Source: Cellulomonas aerilata (GTDB taxonomy: Bacteria > Actinomycetota > Actinomycetes > Actinomycetales > Cellulomonadaceae). From it: a stretch of 64,000 bases of DNA. Of the stretch, positions 28,921 through 39,375 are shown one piece after another. The translations under genes and the position numbers were made by a program. Under the pieces are notes generated by a model. The model did not search any database, had not been told where the DNA came from, and saw only the letters and a list, made by a program, of their open reading frames with translations. The first letter of the stretch is position 1. Every line of letters begins with the position of its first letter. The stretch lies in contig NZ_BJYY01000012.1 of NCBI RefSeq assembly GCF_007991755.1, forward strand, positions 1-64,000, given 5' to 3'.

Positions 28921-30021
28921 CTACAGCTCCACGGAGTACATGGCCGAGCCGTGGACGACCTCGTACCCCAGGCGGGTGTACAGGCCCAGCGCACCCGAGG
29001 GGTTCTCGCTGTCCACGTCGAGCTCGGCGTACTGCATCCCGTCGTCCCGGAACGCGGACATCGACGCCACCAGCAGGGCGGGGGCCACCCCGCGCCGCCG
29101 GTACGCGCGACGGACGCCCAGCGTGCCCGTGTACCCGCTGGTGTACCCGTTGACGGCCCAGTCCTGGTCGAACCGGCTCGACAGGGCGTACCCGGCGACG
29201 ACCGGGCGGTCGCCGGTCTGGTCCAGCGCGAGGAAGCTCCACGCGGGTGCGAACTTGGACCGGCCGCCCGCCCAGCTCTCGACGGTCGCCGGCTCGCTGC
29301 CCCAGTGGTCGCGGAAGGCGTCGTTGTGCGCCTCGCGGACGTCGTCGTCCAGGTCCGGGGACCACGGCACCACCCGCAGACCGCCCAGCGGCGCGACGTC
29401 CGGCAGCGGCACGGCGAGGTCCCGCCGCATCGCGCGGTAGTAGCGCACGGCGCTGAACCCGGCGGCCGTGACCAGCCGGCGCGTCCCGGCCGAGCTGTCC
29501 TCGACGAACACCACCAGGCGCGCCGGGACCGCCTTGCCGGACTCCGCGAGCTTCTGCCGCCCGCGCCCCTCCTGCCACGCCAGCAGCGCCCGGCCGATCC
29601 CGCGGCCGCGCCACTGCGGGTGCACGCCGCCCTGCAGGAACGCCCGGACGGTCCGCGAGTCGCCCGGGCGCACCTCGACGAACCCCCAGGCGCGGGGCAC
29701 GCCGTCGGCGTCGAGGCCGACGAGCGAGTCCCGCGGCACGTCCTTCCACCCGCCCTCGAGGGTCTCGGCGACCTCGTCCACGTCCGTGCGGAACGGGGCG
29801 GCGTCGGCCTCCTCGACCGCGGTCATCAGGACGTGCAGCGCGGGCACGTCGGCGCCGGTGATCGGCCGCCACCGGAGCCCGAGCGCCGCGGCGGGCGGGT
29901 CCAGGTGCGCGGGGGCGTCGACGCGGTCGGCGATCGGGGCCAGGTCGGCGGTGGGTGCCGGGCCGTCGGTGCGGGCCGGGTCGTCGGTCGGGGCAGGCGG
30001 CGCTGCCGTCGTCTCGCTCAT
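28921..30021 (-). CDS. Double-domain GNAT family acetyltransferase
   Basis: A 366-residue protein: an Ala/Pro/Asp-rich N-terminus, then two tandem GNAT folds, an MshD-like arrangement. The acetyl-CoA motif appears in each half: HPQWRGRGIGRALLAW and RRAYRRRGVAPALLVAS. The substrate is unknown; homology to mycothiol synthase is only at fold level. ATG at 30021 is chosen because TACGGT lies 7 nt upstream. It follows parE on the same strand by 49 bp but appears to have its own promoter. Confidence 0.85.
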   Translation of the reverse strand: MSETTAAPPAPTDDPARTDGPAPTADLAPIADRVDAPAHLDPPAAALGLRWRPITGADVPALHVLMTAVEEADAAPFRTDVDEVAETLEGGWKDVPRDSLVGLDADGVPRAWGFVEVRPGDSRTVRAFLQGGVHPQWRGRGIGRALLAWQEGRGRQKLAESGKAVPARLVVFVEDSSAGTRRLVTAAGFSAVRYYRAMRRDLAVPLPDVAPLGGLRVVPWSPDLDDDVREAHNDAFRDHWGSEPATVESWAGGRSKFAPAWSFLALDQTGDRPVVAGYALSSRFDQDWAVNGYTSGYTGTLGVRRAYRRRGVAPALLVASMSAFRDDGMQYAELDVDSENPSGALGLYTRLGYEVVHGSAMYSVEL

Positions 30022-30028
30022 GCGCGGC

Positions 30029-30034
30029 ACCGTA
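30029..30034 (-). promoter_or_regulatory. -10 element for the leaderless GNAT gene
   Basis: TACGGT on the minus strand, 7 nt before ATG 30021. Confidence 0.5.
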
Positions 30035-30070
30035 ACGACGGCGTCCGCCCGCGTGCCAGGCGTTTTGCGG

Positions 30071-32200
30071 TCAGGCGTCGATGCGGCTCGGGTCGAGCTG
30101 GTGGGCGCCGGCGACGATGAAGTCCTTGCGCGGCGCGACGTCGCTGCCCATGAGCAGCTCGAACACTCTCTCGGCCACCTCGGCGTGCTCCATCCGGACC
30201 CGGCGCAGCGTGCGGTGCCGCGGGTCCATGGTGGTCTCGGCGAGCTGGTCGGCGTCCATCTCCCCCAGGCCCTTGTAGCGCTGGATGTCGTCCTTGTAGC
30301 GCTTGCCGGCCCTGTCCAGGCGCTTGAGCGTCGCCCGCAGCTCCTCCTCGGAGTACGTGTACAGGTACTCGTTCTTGCGCGAGCCCGCGCCGATCACCTC
30401 CACGCGGTGCAGGGGCGGGACGGCGGCGTACACGCGGCCGGAGTCGATCAGCGGGCGCATGTACCGGAAGAACAGGGTGAGCAGCAGGGTGCGGATGTGC
30501 GCGCCGTCGACGTCGGCGTCGGTCATCAGGACGATCTTGCCGTAGCGCGCGGCGTCCAGGTCGAAGGACCGCCCGGACCCCGCCCCGATCACCTGGATGA
30601 TCGCGGCGCACTCGGCGTTCTTCAGCATGTCCGTGACGGACGCCTTCTGGACGTTGAGGATCTTGCCGCGGATCGGCAGCAGCGCCTGGAAGTCCGAGCT
30701 GCGCGCGAGCTTGGCGGTCCCCAGGGCGCTGTCGCCCTCGACGATGAACAGCTCGCTGCGGTCGACGTCGTCGCTGCGGCAGTCGGCCAGCTTCGCGGGC
30801 AGGGACGACGTCTCCAGCGCGTTCTTGCGGCGCGAGATCTCCTTCTGCTTGCGTGCCGACAGGCGGGCGCGCATCTCCGCCACGACCTTGTCGAGCAGGA
30901 GGCTCGCCTGTGCCTTCTCGTCGCGCTTCGGGGAGGTCAGCAGCCGGTTGAGCTCGGTGTCGACCACCTTCGCCACGATCGCGCGGACCGGCGCGGTGCC
31001 GAGGACCTCCTTGGTCTGACCCTCGAACTGCGGCTCCGCCAGCCGGACCGTCAGCACCGCGGTGAGCCCGGCCAGCACGTCGTCCTTCTCGATCCGCTCG
31101 GAGGTGTCCTTGCTGGACACCTTGAGGCGGCGGGCGTTCGCGTCGACCGCCTTGCGGACGGTGCGCAGCAGGCCGGCCTCGAAGCCGGCCAGGTGCGACC
31201 CGCCCTTGGGCGTCGCGATGACGTTGACGAACGTGCGGACCTCGGTGTCGTAGCCCGTCCCCCACCGCAGGGCGATGTCGACCTCGCACTCGCGGGTGAC
31301 CGCCTGCGGCAGCAGGTGCCCGCGGTCGTCGAGCACCGGCACCGTCTCGGTGAACGTGCCGGACCCGGTCAGGTGCCAGGTGTCGGTGACGGGGGCGTCC
31401 GGCGCCAGGAACTCCACGAAGTCCCGGGTGCCGCCGTGGTGGACGAAGGTCTCCTCGTGCGGCCCGTCGGCGCCGGGCGTGCCCGGGAGCCTGCGCTCGT
31501 CTCGCACCGAGACCGTGAGGCCCGGGACCAGGAACGTCGTCTGGCGGATGCGGGTCACGAGCTCGTCGTAGGAGAAGACGGCGTTGGCGGGGAACACCTG
31601 CCGGTCCGCCCAGTAGCGCACCCGGGTCCCTGTCCGGCCCCTGGCGACCTTGCCGACCAGCGCCAGCTCGGAGTTCTCCACGAACGGCACGAAGGGCGCG
31701 TCCGGGCGGGGCCCGGCGGGACCGTCGTCGAAGACCCCGGGCTCGCCGCGGTGGAACGTCATGCGGTGGGTGCGACCGCCGCGGTCCACCTCGACGTCGA
31801 GGCGGGACGACAGGGCGTTGACCACGCTGGCGCCGACGCCGTGCAGGCCACCGGACGCCGCGTACGAGCCGCCGCCGAACTTCCCGCCCGCGTGCAGCTT
31901 GGTGAAGACCACCTCGACGCCGGTCAGTCCGGTCTTGGGCTCGATGTCGACCGGGATGCCGCGCCCGTCGTCGCGCACCTCGACGGACTGGTCCTCGTGC
32001 AGGACGACGTGGATGGTCGAGCAGTTCCCCGCGAGGGCCTCGTCGACGGAGTTGTCGATGATCTCCCACAGGCAGTGCATGAGGCCGCGGGAGTCGGTGG
32101 ACCCGATGTACATGCCGGGGCGCTTGCGCACCGCCTCCAGGCCCTCGAGGACCGACAGGTGCCGGGCGGTGTAGCTGGACTCAGCGGATGCGGTCGACAC
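30071..32200 (-). CDS. parE: DNA topoisomerase IV subunit B
   Basis: A 709-residue ATPase subunit. GHKL motifs: EIIDNSVDEA (46-55), VRDDGRGIPVD and GGLHGVGASVVNALS; the TOPRIM part has ELFIVEGDSALG and DADVDGAHIRTLLL. Together with ParC it forms topoisomerase IV. The GTG at 32200 gives the family N-terminus (YTARHLSVLEGLEAVRKRPGM) and lies 8 nt after TACGCT. The longer open frame upstream reads Arg/Gly-rich non-coding sequence. A GyrB assignment is less likely given the neighbouring ParC and the Rv2700s-type locus. Confidence 0.93.
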   Translation of the reverse strand: MSTASAESSYTARHLSVLEGLEAVRKRPGMYIGSTDSRGLMHCLWEIIDNSVDEALAGNCSTIHVVLHEDQSVEVRDDGRGIPVDIEPKTGLTGVEVVFTKLHAGGKFGGGSYAASGGLHGVGASVVNALSSRLDVEVDRGGRTHRMTFHRGEPGVFDDGPAGPRPDAPFVPFVENSELALVGKVARGRTGTRVRYWADRQVFPANAVFSYDELVTRIRQTTFLVPGLTVSVRDERRLPGTPGADGPHEETFVHHGGTRDFVEFLAPDAPVTDTWHLTGSGTFTETVPVLDDRGHLLPQAVTRECEVDIALRWGTGYDTEVRTFVNVIATPKGGSHLAGFEAGLLRTVRKAVDANARRLKVSSKDTSERIEKDDVLAGLTAVLTVRLAEPQFEGQTKEVLGTAPVRAIVAKVVDTELNRLLTSPKRDEKAQASLLLDKVVAEMRARLSARKQKEISRRKNALETSSLPAKLADCRSDDVDRSELFIVEGDSALGTAKLARSSDFQALLPIRGKILNVQKASVTDMLKNAECAAIIQVIGAGSGRSFDLDAARYGKIVLMTDADVDGAHIRTLLLTLFFRYMRPLIDSGRVYAAVPPLHRVEVIGAGSRKNEYLYTYSEEELRATLKRLDRAGKRYKDDIQRYKGLGEMDADQLAETTMDPRHRTLRRVRMEHAEVAERVFELLMGSDVAPRKDFIVAGAHQLDPSRIDA

Positions 32201-32208
32201 GAGGCCCC

Positions 32209-32214
32209 AGCGTA
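32209..32214 (-). promoter_or_regulatory. -10 element for leaderless parE
   Basis: TACGCT on the minus strand, 8 nt before GTG 32200. Confidence 0.5.
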
Positions 32215-32478
32215 ATCGGTGGGTCCGACACGACCCGGGAGGCGCGGGCACCCGCCGCGCGCCACCTCGTCGCGCGCCACCCGTCGCGACGCCTCGCCGG
32301 CGCCCGGCTCGCCACCGGCCCGGCACCCGGACGGGTGAGTGGCCTGCGTCACAGCCGGCGCTCGCGCGCCGGGCAGATCGGTGCTTTCCGGGACAGGCCG
32401 GGCGCCTGCTGCTTCGCGGTGAGCGAACCACCCCCTCCCCGCGGCATGCATCCTCGTGGGCGGTGGTTACATGTGATC

Positions 32479-32700
32479 GTGACTGCAACGACGACCGACC
32501 CCCTGACCGCGGCCGACCGCTGCGACCGCTGCGGCGCGCAGGCCTACGTCCGCGTGGTGATGCCGAGCGGCCAGCTGCTGTTCTGCGCCCACCACGCCCG
32601 AGAGCACGCCCCGAAGTTCACGGCCCTGGCGACCCACGTCCAGGACGAGACGGACCGACTCCTCGCGGAGCACGGAGCGGGGGCCGGCGCGGTCCGCTGA
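32479..32700 (+). CDS. DUF7455-type small zinc-binding protein
   Basis: A 73-residue protein with CDRCGAQAYVRV near residue 14 and a later CAHHAREH, a likely zinc site. The sequence LTAADRCDRCGAQAYVRVV is a hallmark of a small family found next to sigA and parE in actinobacteria; its function is not known. Start is uncertain: GTG 32479 is preferred, GTG 32473 is possible, and neither has a clear RBS. It is divergent from parE and ends at a strong bidirectional terminator. Confidence 0.82.
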   Translation: MTATTTDPLTAADRCDRCGAQAYVRVVMPSGQLLFCAHHAREHAPKFTALATHVQDETDRLLAEHGAGAGAVR

Positions 32701-32740
32701 CCGCCGCCGGGGGGCAGTGCGCCCGCCAGGACCACCCGGA

Positions 32741-32783
32741 CACGACAGAGGGCCCGACCGTCACGGTCGGGCCCTCTGTCGTG
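32741..32783. terminator. Strong bidirectional terminator
   Basis: A 43-nt perfect inverted repeat (arms 32741-32761 and 32763-32783, about 18 bp of stem after allowing a loop) between the convergent DUF7455 and small hypothetical genes. Confidence 0.8.
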
Positions 32784-32862
32784 CACCACACCTGCGGGGC
32801 TCGGGCCTGGTGCGCCGTGCACCGCGGCGGCGGCGCCGCGGCCGGGTGCGTCCGGCAGGCGC

Positions 32863-33063
32863 TCAGCGCACCTGCGCCGGCACGAAGCCGAGAAGGCGAC
32901 CGGGAGCGGACCGGACCGCCTGACGCGACAGCAGCAGGGCGAGCGGCGAGCCCTCCTCCGGACGGGTCGGGCCGGCGCCGGAGATCGTGCGCTGGGTGGC
33001 CTGCTCGGGGCCGCCGAGGCCGTCACGGCCGGTGCGACGCGCGGGGATGGGGAGGTCGGACAT
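32863..33063 (-). CDS. Small hypothetical protein with strong RBS
   Basis: A 66-residue basic protein (MSDLPIPARRTGRDGLG start, Arg/Ala/Leu-rich C-terminus with LLLSRQAVRSAPGRLLGF). I do not recognise a family. AGGAG lies 7-10 nt before the ATG at 33063, a much better signal than at most genes here, which is the main evidence that it is real. No Cys, signal peptide or clear membrane helix is present. It is convergent with DUF7455 and divergent from the two-helix membrane protein at 33423. Confidence 0.55.
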   Translation of the reverse strand: MSDLPIPARRTGRDGLGGPEQATQRTISGAGPTRPEEGSPLALLLSRQAVRSAPGRLLGFVPAQVR

Positions 33064-33422
33064 GAGCGGCTCCTGTCGTTCGGTGGCCCGGCTGACCTGG
33101 ACGGTCCCGTGGCTTTGCGTCCCCGCCTCTCGACGGGTTTGCCCTTCTCGCTGACAGCAGTGAACGTACCTCACGAATCGGGCATCCCGGTCGTGCGGGG
33201 GGATATTCACCCGTTCCGCCCAGCACCGGGTCGTGAGCACGATCCGTCGTCAGCCGGTCGGGCCCGCGACCGACGTCCGGGCGACCCGTCCCCTCGCCCC
33301 CGTCTGCGCCGCTCGCCCGTTCGGGTGCCCGCCGCGCGCTCCGGGTGCCGCAGCGGCGACGCTCACCTATCTTCGGCGCCACGGCGGCGCGAGCGCGCCG
33401 CAGCGACGACGAAGGAGACCCG
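33064..33422. other. 359-bp gene-free divergent region
   Basis: This stretch separates the small hypothetical gene (minus strand) from the two-helix membrane protein gene (plus strand). It is slightly less GC-rich around 33135-33210 (GAACGTACCTCACGAATCGG and GGGATATTCACC), where promoters are likely, but I cannot define a convincing -35/-10 pair. Open frames here are weak and look non-coding. Confidence 0.4.
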
Positions 33423-33701
33423 ATGTCCGGACATGGCCAGAGCCCCGTGGCGCCCACCACCCCGGGAGCCGTGACCCCCGCGAGCTCGACCCCGGTGCTG
33501 CCCATCCTCTCCTTCGTGTTCTCCGCGGTTGCGCTGTTCTTCCTGCCCATCGTGTTCGGCGTGGTCGCGATCGTGCTCGCCGCCGTCGCGCTGTCCAAGC
33601 GTCAGCGGCTGGCCAAGGCGGCCCTGATCGTCGCCATCGCCGCCACGGTGCTCGGCATGGTCCTCGGCGCGGTCGTCATGGCCACCCTCCAGGCCGGCTG
33701 A
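33423..33701 (+). CDS. Small two-helix membrane protein (DUF4190-like)
   Basis: A 92-residue protein: a Pro/Thr/Ser-rich N-terminus of about 25 residues, then two hydrophobic helices (LPILSFVFSAVALFFLPIVFG-like and ALIVAIAATVLGMVLGAVVM) joined by a basic loop (SKRQRLAK). The layout is that of DUF4190 proteins, which have no assigned role. ATG 33423 has GAAGGAG 6 nt upstream. It is convergent with sigA, with a shared terminator. Confidence 0.75.
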   Translation: MSGHGQSPVAPTTPGAVTPASSTPVLPILSFVFSAVALFFLPIVFGVVAIVLAAVALSKRQRLAKAALIVAIAATVLGMVLGAVVMATLQAG

Positions 33702-33743
33702 CGGCGCCCGGCGCCCGCCCCGCGCGGCGCCGACCACCGGACG

Positions 33744-33784
33744 GACGACGAGCCCCCTCCCGGTCCGGGAGGGGGCTCGTCGTC
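33744..33784. terminator. Bidirectional terminator between DUF4190-like gene and sigA
   Basis: Perfect 18-bp stem (33744-33761 with 33767-33784) and a 5-nt loop, located 9 nt beyond the sigA stop. Confidence 0.8.
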
Positions 33785-33792
33785 GTGGTGGA

Positions 33793-35457
<1,665 letters not shown>

Positions 35458-35508
35458 GAACAACCTTTCGGCAGCGCCAGGCTCGCGGACGAGCCCCTGG
35501 ACACAGAT

Positions 35509-35514
35509 ATTGTA
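35509..35514 (-). promoter_or_regulatory. Candidate sigA promoter -10
   Basis: TACAAT on the minus strand, 51 nt upstream of GTG 35457. The region 17 bp further up is a poor -35. The leader between can fold into a stem (CCAGG-GGCTCG with CGAGCC-TGG). Confidence 0.5.
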
Positions 35515-35586
35515 CCGGCCGCCCTGCTTACCGACGGGCCGGTCGACGCCGTGGACGAGGTGACGTGAGCCTCGCGGCGGCCGTGC

Positions 35587-36018
35587 TCACTGGGTGACAA
35601 CGGCTCCGGACGACGCCTCATTCCCGCGCGGCTTGACGGCCAGCACGGGGCACGGGGCGTCCAGCAGGATCCGCTGCGCGTTGACCCCGAGGATCAGCTT
35701 GCCGACCGGGCTGCGCCGGCGCAGGCCGATCACGATGAGCGCCGCGTCGCTCCCCTCCGCGGCCCCGATGAGGTCCTCGGCGACGTCGCGGCCCTGCGGC
35801 ATCTCCCGGACGTCGTAGGGCAGTCCCCGACCGTCGAGCTCGGCGCGGACGGCGTCCAGGGCACGGGACTGCTCGGCGGACGCCTCCGGCGACGCGCCCG
35901 CACCGCGGTCGCTGACCACCAGCAGCAGGCCGGTGGAGCGGCGCTCCGCCTCCGCGGCGGCCGCGTCGAGCGCCGCCCGGCCCTCGGGTGTTGCCAGGAA
36001 ACCGACGACGATGGTCAT
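35587..36018 (-). CDS. Universal stress protein family protein
   Basis: A 143-residue single-UspA-domain protein. The ATP-binding signature near the C-terminus (GLRRRSPVGKLILGVNAQ, then CPVLAVK) is intact, so it is probably an ATP-binding type. USPs help in starvation and stress; the specific role is not predictable. ATG has GGAGGAC directly upstream. It is upstream of sigA on the same strand but separated by sigA's own promoter region, and is probably a single-gene unit. Confidence 0.9.
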   Translation of the reverse strand: MTIVVGFLATPEGRAALDAAAAEAERRSTGLLLVVSDRGAGASPEASAEQSRALDAVRAELDGRGLPYDVREMPQGRDVAEDLIGAAEGSDAALIVIGLRRRSPVGKLILGVNAQRILLDAPCPVLAVKPRGNEASSGAVVTQ

Positions 36019-36169
36019 GCGTCCTCCGTTGCACTCGCCCGGCCCGGCAGCGGGCCGCGGGCCTCGACCGTACCGGAGCCGGGGACCCGACCCGGACCCC
36101 GGCCGCCCCCCGCTCGCCGCCGCCGGTCGCTCCCCGCCGTTCCCCGTCCGCCCGTCCGGTGCGCCGTGG

Positions 36170-37414
36170 TCAGGGCTGCGCCTGCACCCACCCGGGCGCC
36201 AGCCCGGCCGCCAGCGCCTCCCTGAGCAGTCGCCCGAGGCGGTACCCCGGCTCGGCGCCCCGTGCGCGGTCCAGCAGCACCCCAGCCCGCGCGCCGTCGC
36301 CGTGCCACCAGGCGAGCAGGGCCAGGAGGGTCAGGGTGGGCGCCCGCTCGCACGGCCGCTGGTGAGCCGCGACCCGGTCCAGCACCGCGGCCGACGACGC
36401 GTGCAGGGCCTCGTCCGGCGGCACGCCGTCGCGGGGGCTGAGGATCGACCCGAGGAGGTCCGCGATGCGCCCGGACAACGCCGCGTCGTCGGGGGCGCGC
36501 GGCGCGAGGGACCGCTCCGGGAGGTCCCCGGCGGAGGCGACGAGGGAGAGCAGGACGGCGTCGCGGACGGCGACGTCCGCCAGGGCGACGCCGACGCGCG
36601 CCAGCGCCGCAGCGCGCACCCCCGCGTCGCCGGTGCGGGCGGTGGCCACCTCGCTGCGCCACGCCCGCAGACCGCTCAGCCGCCACGCCGCGAGCGCCGC
36701 CGGCCCGGCCTGCTCGGCCGCCGACCTCTGGGCCGCCCACCGCGCCGCCGCCCGCACGGCGTTGCGCCGCGCCTGGGCTCCCACCGACGGCTCCGGCACG
36801 AGCAGCTCGCGCGAGTCGGCGACCATCGCCCCGGCCAGCACCATGTGCGCGCCGACCTCCGTCGACTCGAGCTCGACCAGCGGGCGCCCGCCCGGCGGGC
36901 AGCAGGCGTCGTCGGCGCAGTCCAGGGACAGGTAGCCCTGGGCGCACACGACCCAGACCGGGACCTCGCCGAGGAACGCCCCGGCCGCCGAGCGGAAGTG
37001 GCGCACCGCCGGGGGCACGTCGACCCATGCCGCCGGTGGGTGCTCGACTGGCCGGCGGCCCGATCCCGGTCCGGACGTCGCGACGGACACCGGACCGGGC
37101 GTCGGGCCCGGCACCGGGCGTTGGCCCTGGCAGGGGCCCTGACCTCCCCGCGGGTCGGCCCCCGTGTACAGGACCAGGACCGCCCGGTCGGCGCCGTCGC
37201 CGACGAGGTGCGTCACCAGGCGCCGCGCGAGCTGCGGTCCGCCCTCGTGGTCGGCCAGGTCGACCAGGTCGACCCGGGCGACGAGCCCGACGCGGCCGCG
37301 CGGGGGTCGCAGGGCGACCGCGACGGCGCTGTGCTCGGGCCGGAAGCCGAGCTGGTAGGGCAGCAGCGCGAGCAGCTCGCGCGGCTCCCGCACCCGGATG
37401 GTGGTGGCGTCCAT
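36170..37414 (-). CDS. DUF4192 protein
   Basis: A 414-residue soluble protein of the actinobacterial DUF4192 family. The N-terminal half has the family hallmark LLALLPYQLGFRPEHSAVAV and a predicted Rossmann-like VLVLYTGADP; a CADDACCPPGG motif sits near residue 170, possibly a metal or redox site. The C-terminal half is Ala/Arg-rich helical. No function is known. A Gly/Pro/Arg-rich insert lies around residues 90-125. No RBS is obvious. Confidence 0.82.
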   Translation of the reverse strand: MDATTIRVREPRELLALLPYQLGFRPEHSAVAVALRPPRGRVGLVARVDLVDLADHEGGPQLARRLVTHLVGDGADRAVLVLYTGADPRGGQGPCQGQRPVPGPTPGPVSVATSGPGSGRRPVEHPPAAWVDVPPAVRHFRSAAGAFLGEVPVWVVCAQGYLSLDCADDACCPPGGRPLVELESTEVGAHMVLAGAMVADSRELLVPEPSVGAQARRNAVRAAARWAAQRSAAEQAGPAALAAWRLSGLRAWRSEVATARTGDAGVRAAALARVGVALADVAVRDAVLLSLVASAGDLPERSLAPRAPDDAALSGRIADLLGSILSPRDGVPPDEALHASSAAVLDRVAAHQRPCERAPTLTLLALLAWWHGDGARAGVLLDRARGAEPGYRLGRLLREALAAGLAPGWVQAQP

Positions 37415-37540
37415 GGGAGCGAGAGGACCGCACCCCCGGGCTCAGCGTCCGGGCCCGGGGGGCGTGCTGTGGATGCGGCCCTGCGCCCCGTGGCTGGGGG
37501 CGGGCTGCGGGTGAGTCCCGAGGGGGCCGCGCCGCCCGGC

Positions 37541-37546
37541 TACCGT
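37541..37546 (+). promoter_or_regulatory. -10 element for the leaderless lipoprotein gene
   Basis: TACCGT, 6 nt before GTG 37553. Confidence 0.45.
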
Positions 37547-37552
37547 GTGCCG

Positions 37553-38131
37553 GTGCCCGCGCCCACCGACTCCCGCGTGCGCCGTCCGGCACGCGGCCAC
37601 GGCGGCCGAGCGGCGGTGGTCCGGCGCGCCGCCGTGGCGGTCTTGGGGATGACGGTTCTCGGCGGGTGCACCGACCCGGCCCGGCCGTCGGACGGCACCC
37701 CTCCCGGTCCCGTGGTCAGCGCGCCGTCGTCGGCGTCTCCCGAGCCCGCCCCGTCGGTCCCGGCGGCGGACGAGCACTCCGCGGTCGGCACGCTGCCGGA
37801 CGGCTTCCCGAGCGCGCTGCTGCCGGTGCCGCCCGGCGCCGAGATCTTGGTGGCCAGCTACGCGCCCGAGGGCGAGGCGGGACCCGGCGCGCCGTACGCG
37901 GTGAGCCTCAACGTGCGCACCGACCTGGCCGTGGCCGAGGCCGTGGCGCTCTACCGCGCCGCCCTGGTCGGTGCCGGGTTCGCCGAGACGACCGGTGGAC
38001 CCGGTGGGTCGCTCAGCGCGGAGTCCACCTTCACGCGGTCCGGCGGGCAGGAGATCGTCGTGGTCGGCGTGCTCGACCGCGACGGCACGCGGACCGTCAC
38101 CGCCGGCGGGCAGGTCCTGGCACCTGCGTGA
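37553..38131 (+). CDS. Putative lipoprotein of unknown function
   Basis: A 192-residue exported protein. An Arg-rich n-region, a short hydrophobic stretch (AAVAVLGMTV) and lipobox LGGC with Cys39 indicate lipidation. A Pro/Ser/Ala linker (about 45-75) precedes a soluble domain containing FPSALLPVPPGAEILVASY and a C-terminal beta-rich half. I do not recognise a family. GTG 37553 is preferred on leaderless spacing; GTG 37547 is the alternative. It is divergent from DUF4192. Confidence 0.75.
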   Translation: MPAPTDSRVRRPARGHGGRAAVVRRAAVAVLGMTVLGGCTDPARPSDGTPPGPVVSAPSSASPEPAPSVPAADEHSAVGTLPDGFPSALLPVPPGAEILVASYAPEGEAGPGAPYAVSLNVRTDLAVAEAVALYRAALVGAGFAETTGGPGGSLSAESTFTRSGGQEIVVVGVLDRDGTRTVTAGGQVLAPA

Positions 38132-38192
38132 CCGGCCGGCGCGCGCCGCGGCGCCGGCCCGCGGGCGACCGGACGCAGCCGGGTGCCGCCCG

Positions 38193-38198
38193 TAGGCT
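38193..38198 (+). promoter_or_regulatory. -10 element for the leaderless polyprenyl synthase gene
   Basis: TAGGCT, 6 nt before GTG 38205. Confidence 0.5.
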
Positions 38199-38204
38199 GC
38201 CGCC

Positions 38205-39314
38205 GTGACCCCCACCGCCGCCGCCCTGGTCGACGTCGAGCAGGTCCGGCCACGCGTCGACGCCCTCCTCGCCCGCTACGTCGCGAGCGAGCGCGCGCTG
38301 CTCACCGGCTTCGGCGCCGACAGCGCCGTGCTCACCGACGCGGTGGCCCGCATGCTGTCGGGCGGCAAGCGGCTGCGCGCCGCGTTCTGCTACTGGTCCT
38401 TCCGCGCGCACGGCGGCGAGCCGGGCACCGCGCACGCGGACGCGGTCCTGGGCGTCGGCGCGGCGCTCGAGCTCTTCCAGGCCGCCGCGCTGTTCCACGA
38501 CGACGTCATGGACGACTCCGACACCCGCCGCGGCCAGCCGGCCGCGCACCGCGCCTTCGCCGACCGGCACCGCCGGTCCGGCTGGTCGGGCGACGCGGAG
38601 CGGTTCGGGGAGGCGGCGGCCATCCTGCTCGGGGACCTGACGCTCATCGCCAGCGAGGCGCAGTTCAGCCGGGCGACCGCCGCACTGCCCGAGGACGTGG
38701 CCACCGGTGCCCGCCAGGTGTTCGACCTCATGCGCACCGAGGTGACCGCCGGGCAGTACCTGGACGTCCTGGCCCAGGCGCTGCCGTGGGGCGAGGACCC
38801 GCAGGGCGACGAGGTGCGGGCCCGCGAGGTCATCCGCGCCAAGTCGGCCCGCTACAGCGTGGAGCACCCGCTCGTCCTGGGTGCGGCGCTCGCCGGCGCC
38901 GACGTCGCGGCCCGCCGGGCGTGCACCACGTTCGGCCTGCCGCTCGGTGAGGCCTTCCAGCTGCGGGACGACCTGCTGGGCGTGTTCGGCGACCCGGCCG
39001 CGACGGGCAAGCCGGCCGGTGACGACGTCCGGGAGGGCAAGCGCACGGTGCTCGTCGCCCGGGCGATGGCGGCGGGCGACGCAGGCCAGCGCGCCACGCT
39101 GCGGGAACGGCTCGGCGTCCGGGACCTCGGCGACGACGACGTCGCGCTGGTCGCCCGCACCATCGCCTCGACCGGCGCGCCGGACCAGGTCGAGCGGCTG
39201 ATCGCCGCGCTGTCCGCGACGGCGTTCGCGGCCCTGGACGACGCCCCGCTGGCCGAGCCGGGCAAGTCGATGATCGCCGAGCTCGCCCACGCCGCCGTCG
39301 ACCGGGCCGCCTGA
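38205..39314 (+). CDS. Polyprenyl (geranylgeranyl-type) diphosphate synthase
   Basis: A 369-residue trans-prenyltransferase. The first Asp-rich motif DDVMD is at 99-103, followed by RRGQPAAHR; the second motif is DDLLG in FQLRDDLLGVFGDP, with KRT later. The second motif ending in G rather than D is common in actinobacterial members. Chain length cannot be judged with confidence: bulky residues (AAALFHDD) precede the first motif, suggesting C20 or longer. The product may feed carotenoid, menaquinone or polyprenyl phosphate synthesis. Synteny resembles M. tuberculosis Rv2173 (idsA2). Confidence 0.92.
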   Translation: MTPTAAALVDVEQVRPRVDALLARYVASERALLTGFGADSAVLTDAVARMLSGGKRLRAAFCYWSFRAHGGEPGTAHADAVLGVGAALELFQAAALFHDDVMDDSDTRRGQPAAHRAFADRHRRSGWSGDAERFGEAAAILLGDLTLIASEAQFSRATAALPEDVATGARQVFDLMRTEVTAGQYLDVLAQALPWGEDPQGDEVRAREVIRAKSARYSVEHPLVLGAALAGADVAARRACTTFGLPLGEAFQLRDDLLGVFGDPAATGKPAGDDVREGKRTVLVARAMAAGDAGQRATLRERLGVRDLGDDDVALVARTIASTGAPDQVERLIAALSATAFAALDDAPLAEPGKSMIAELAHAAVDRAA

Positions 39315-39375
39315 CCCCTCGCGACGGCGCACCCGGACGGCGGGCGACCGACGGCGGGGTACCGGCGGCCGCCGG

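Noticed and set aside
23153-29440. A 2095-codon open frame on the plus strand
   Set aside because: It is opposite the Pat-type gene and out of frame with parC; no recognisable domain.
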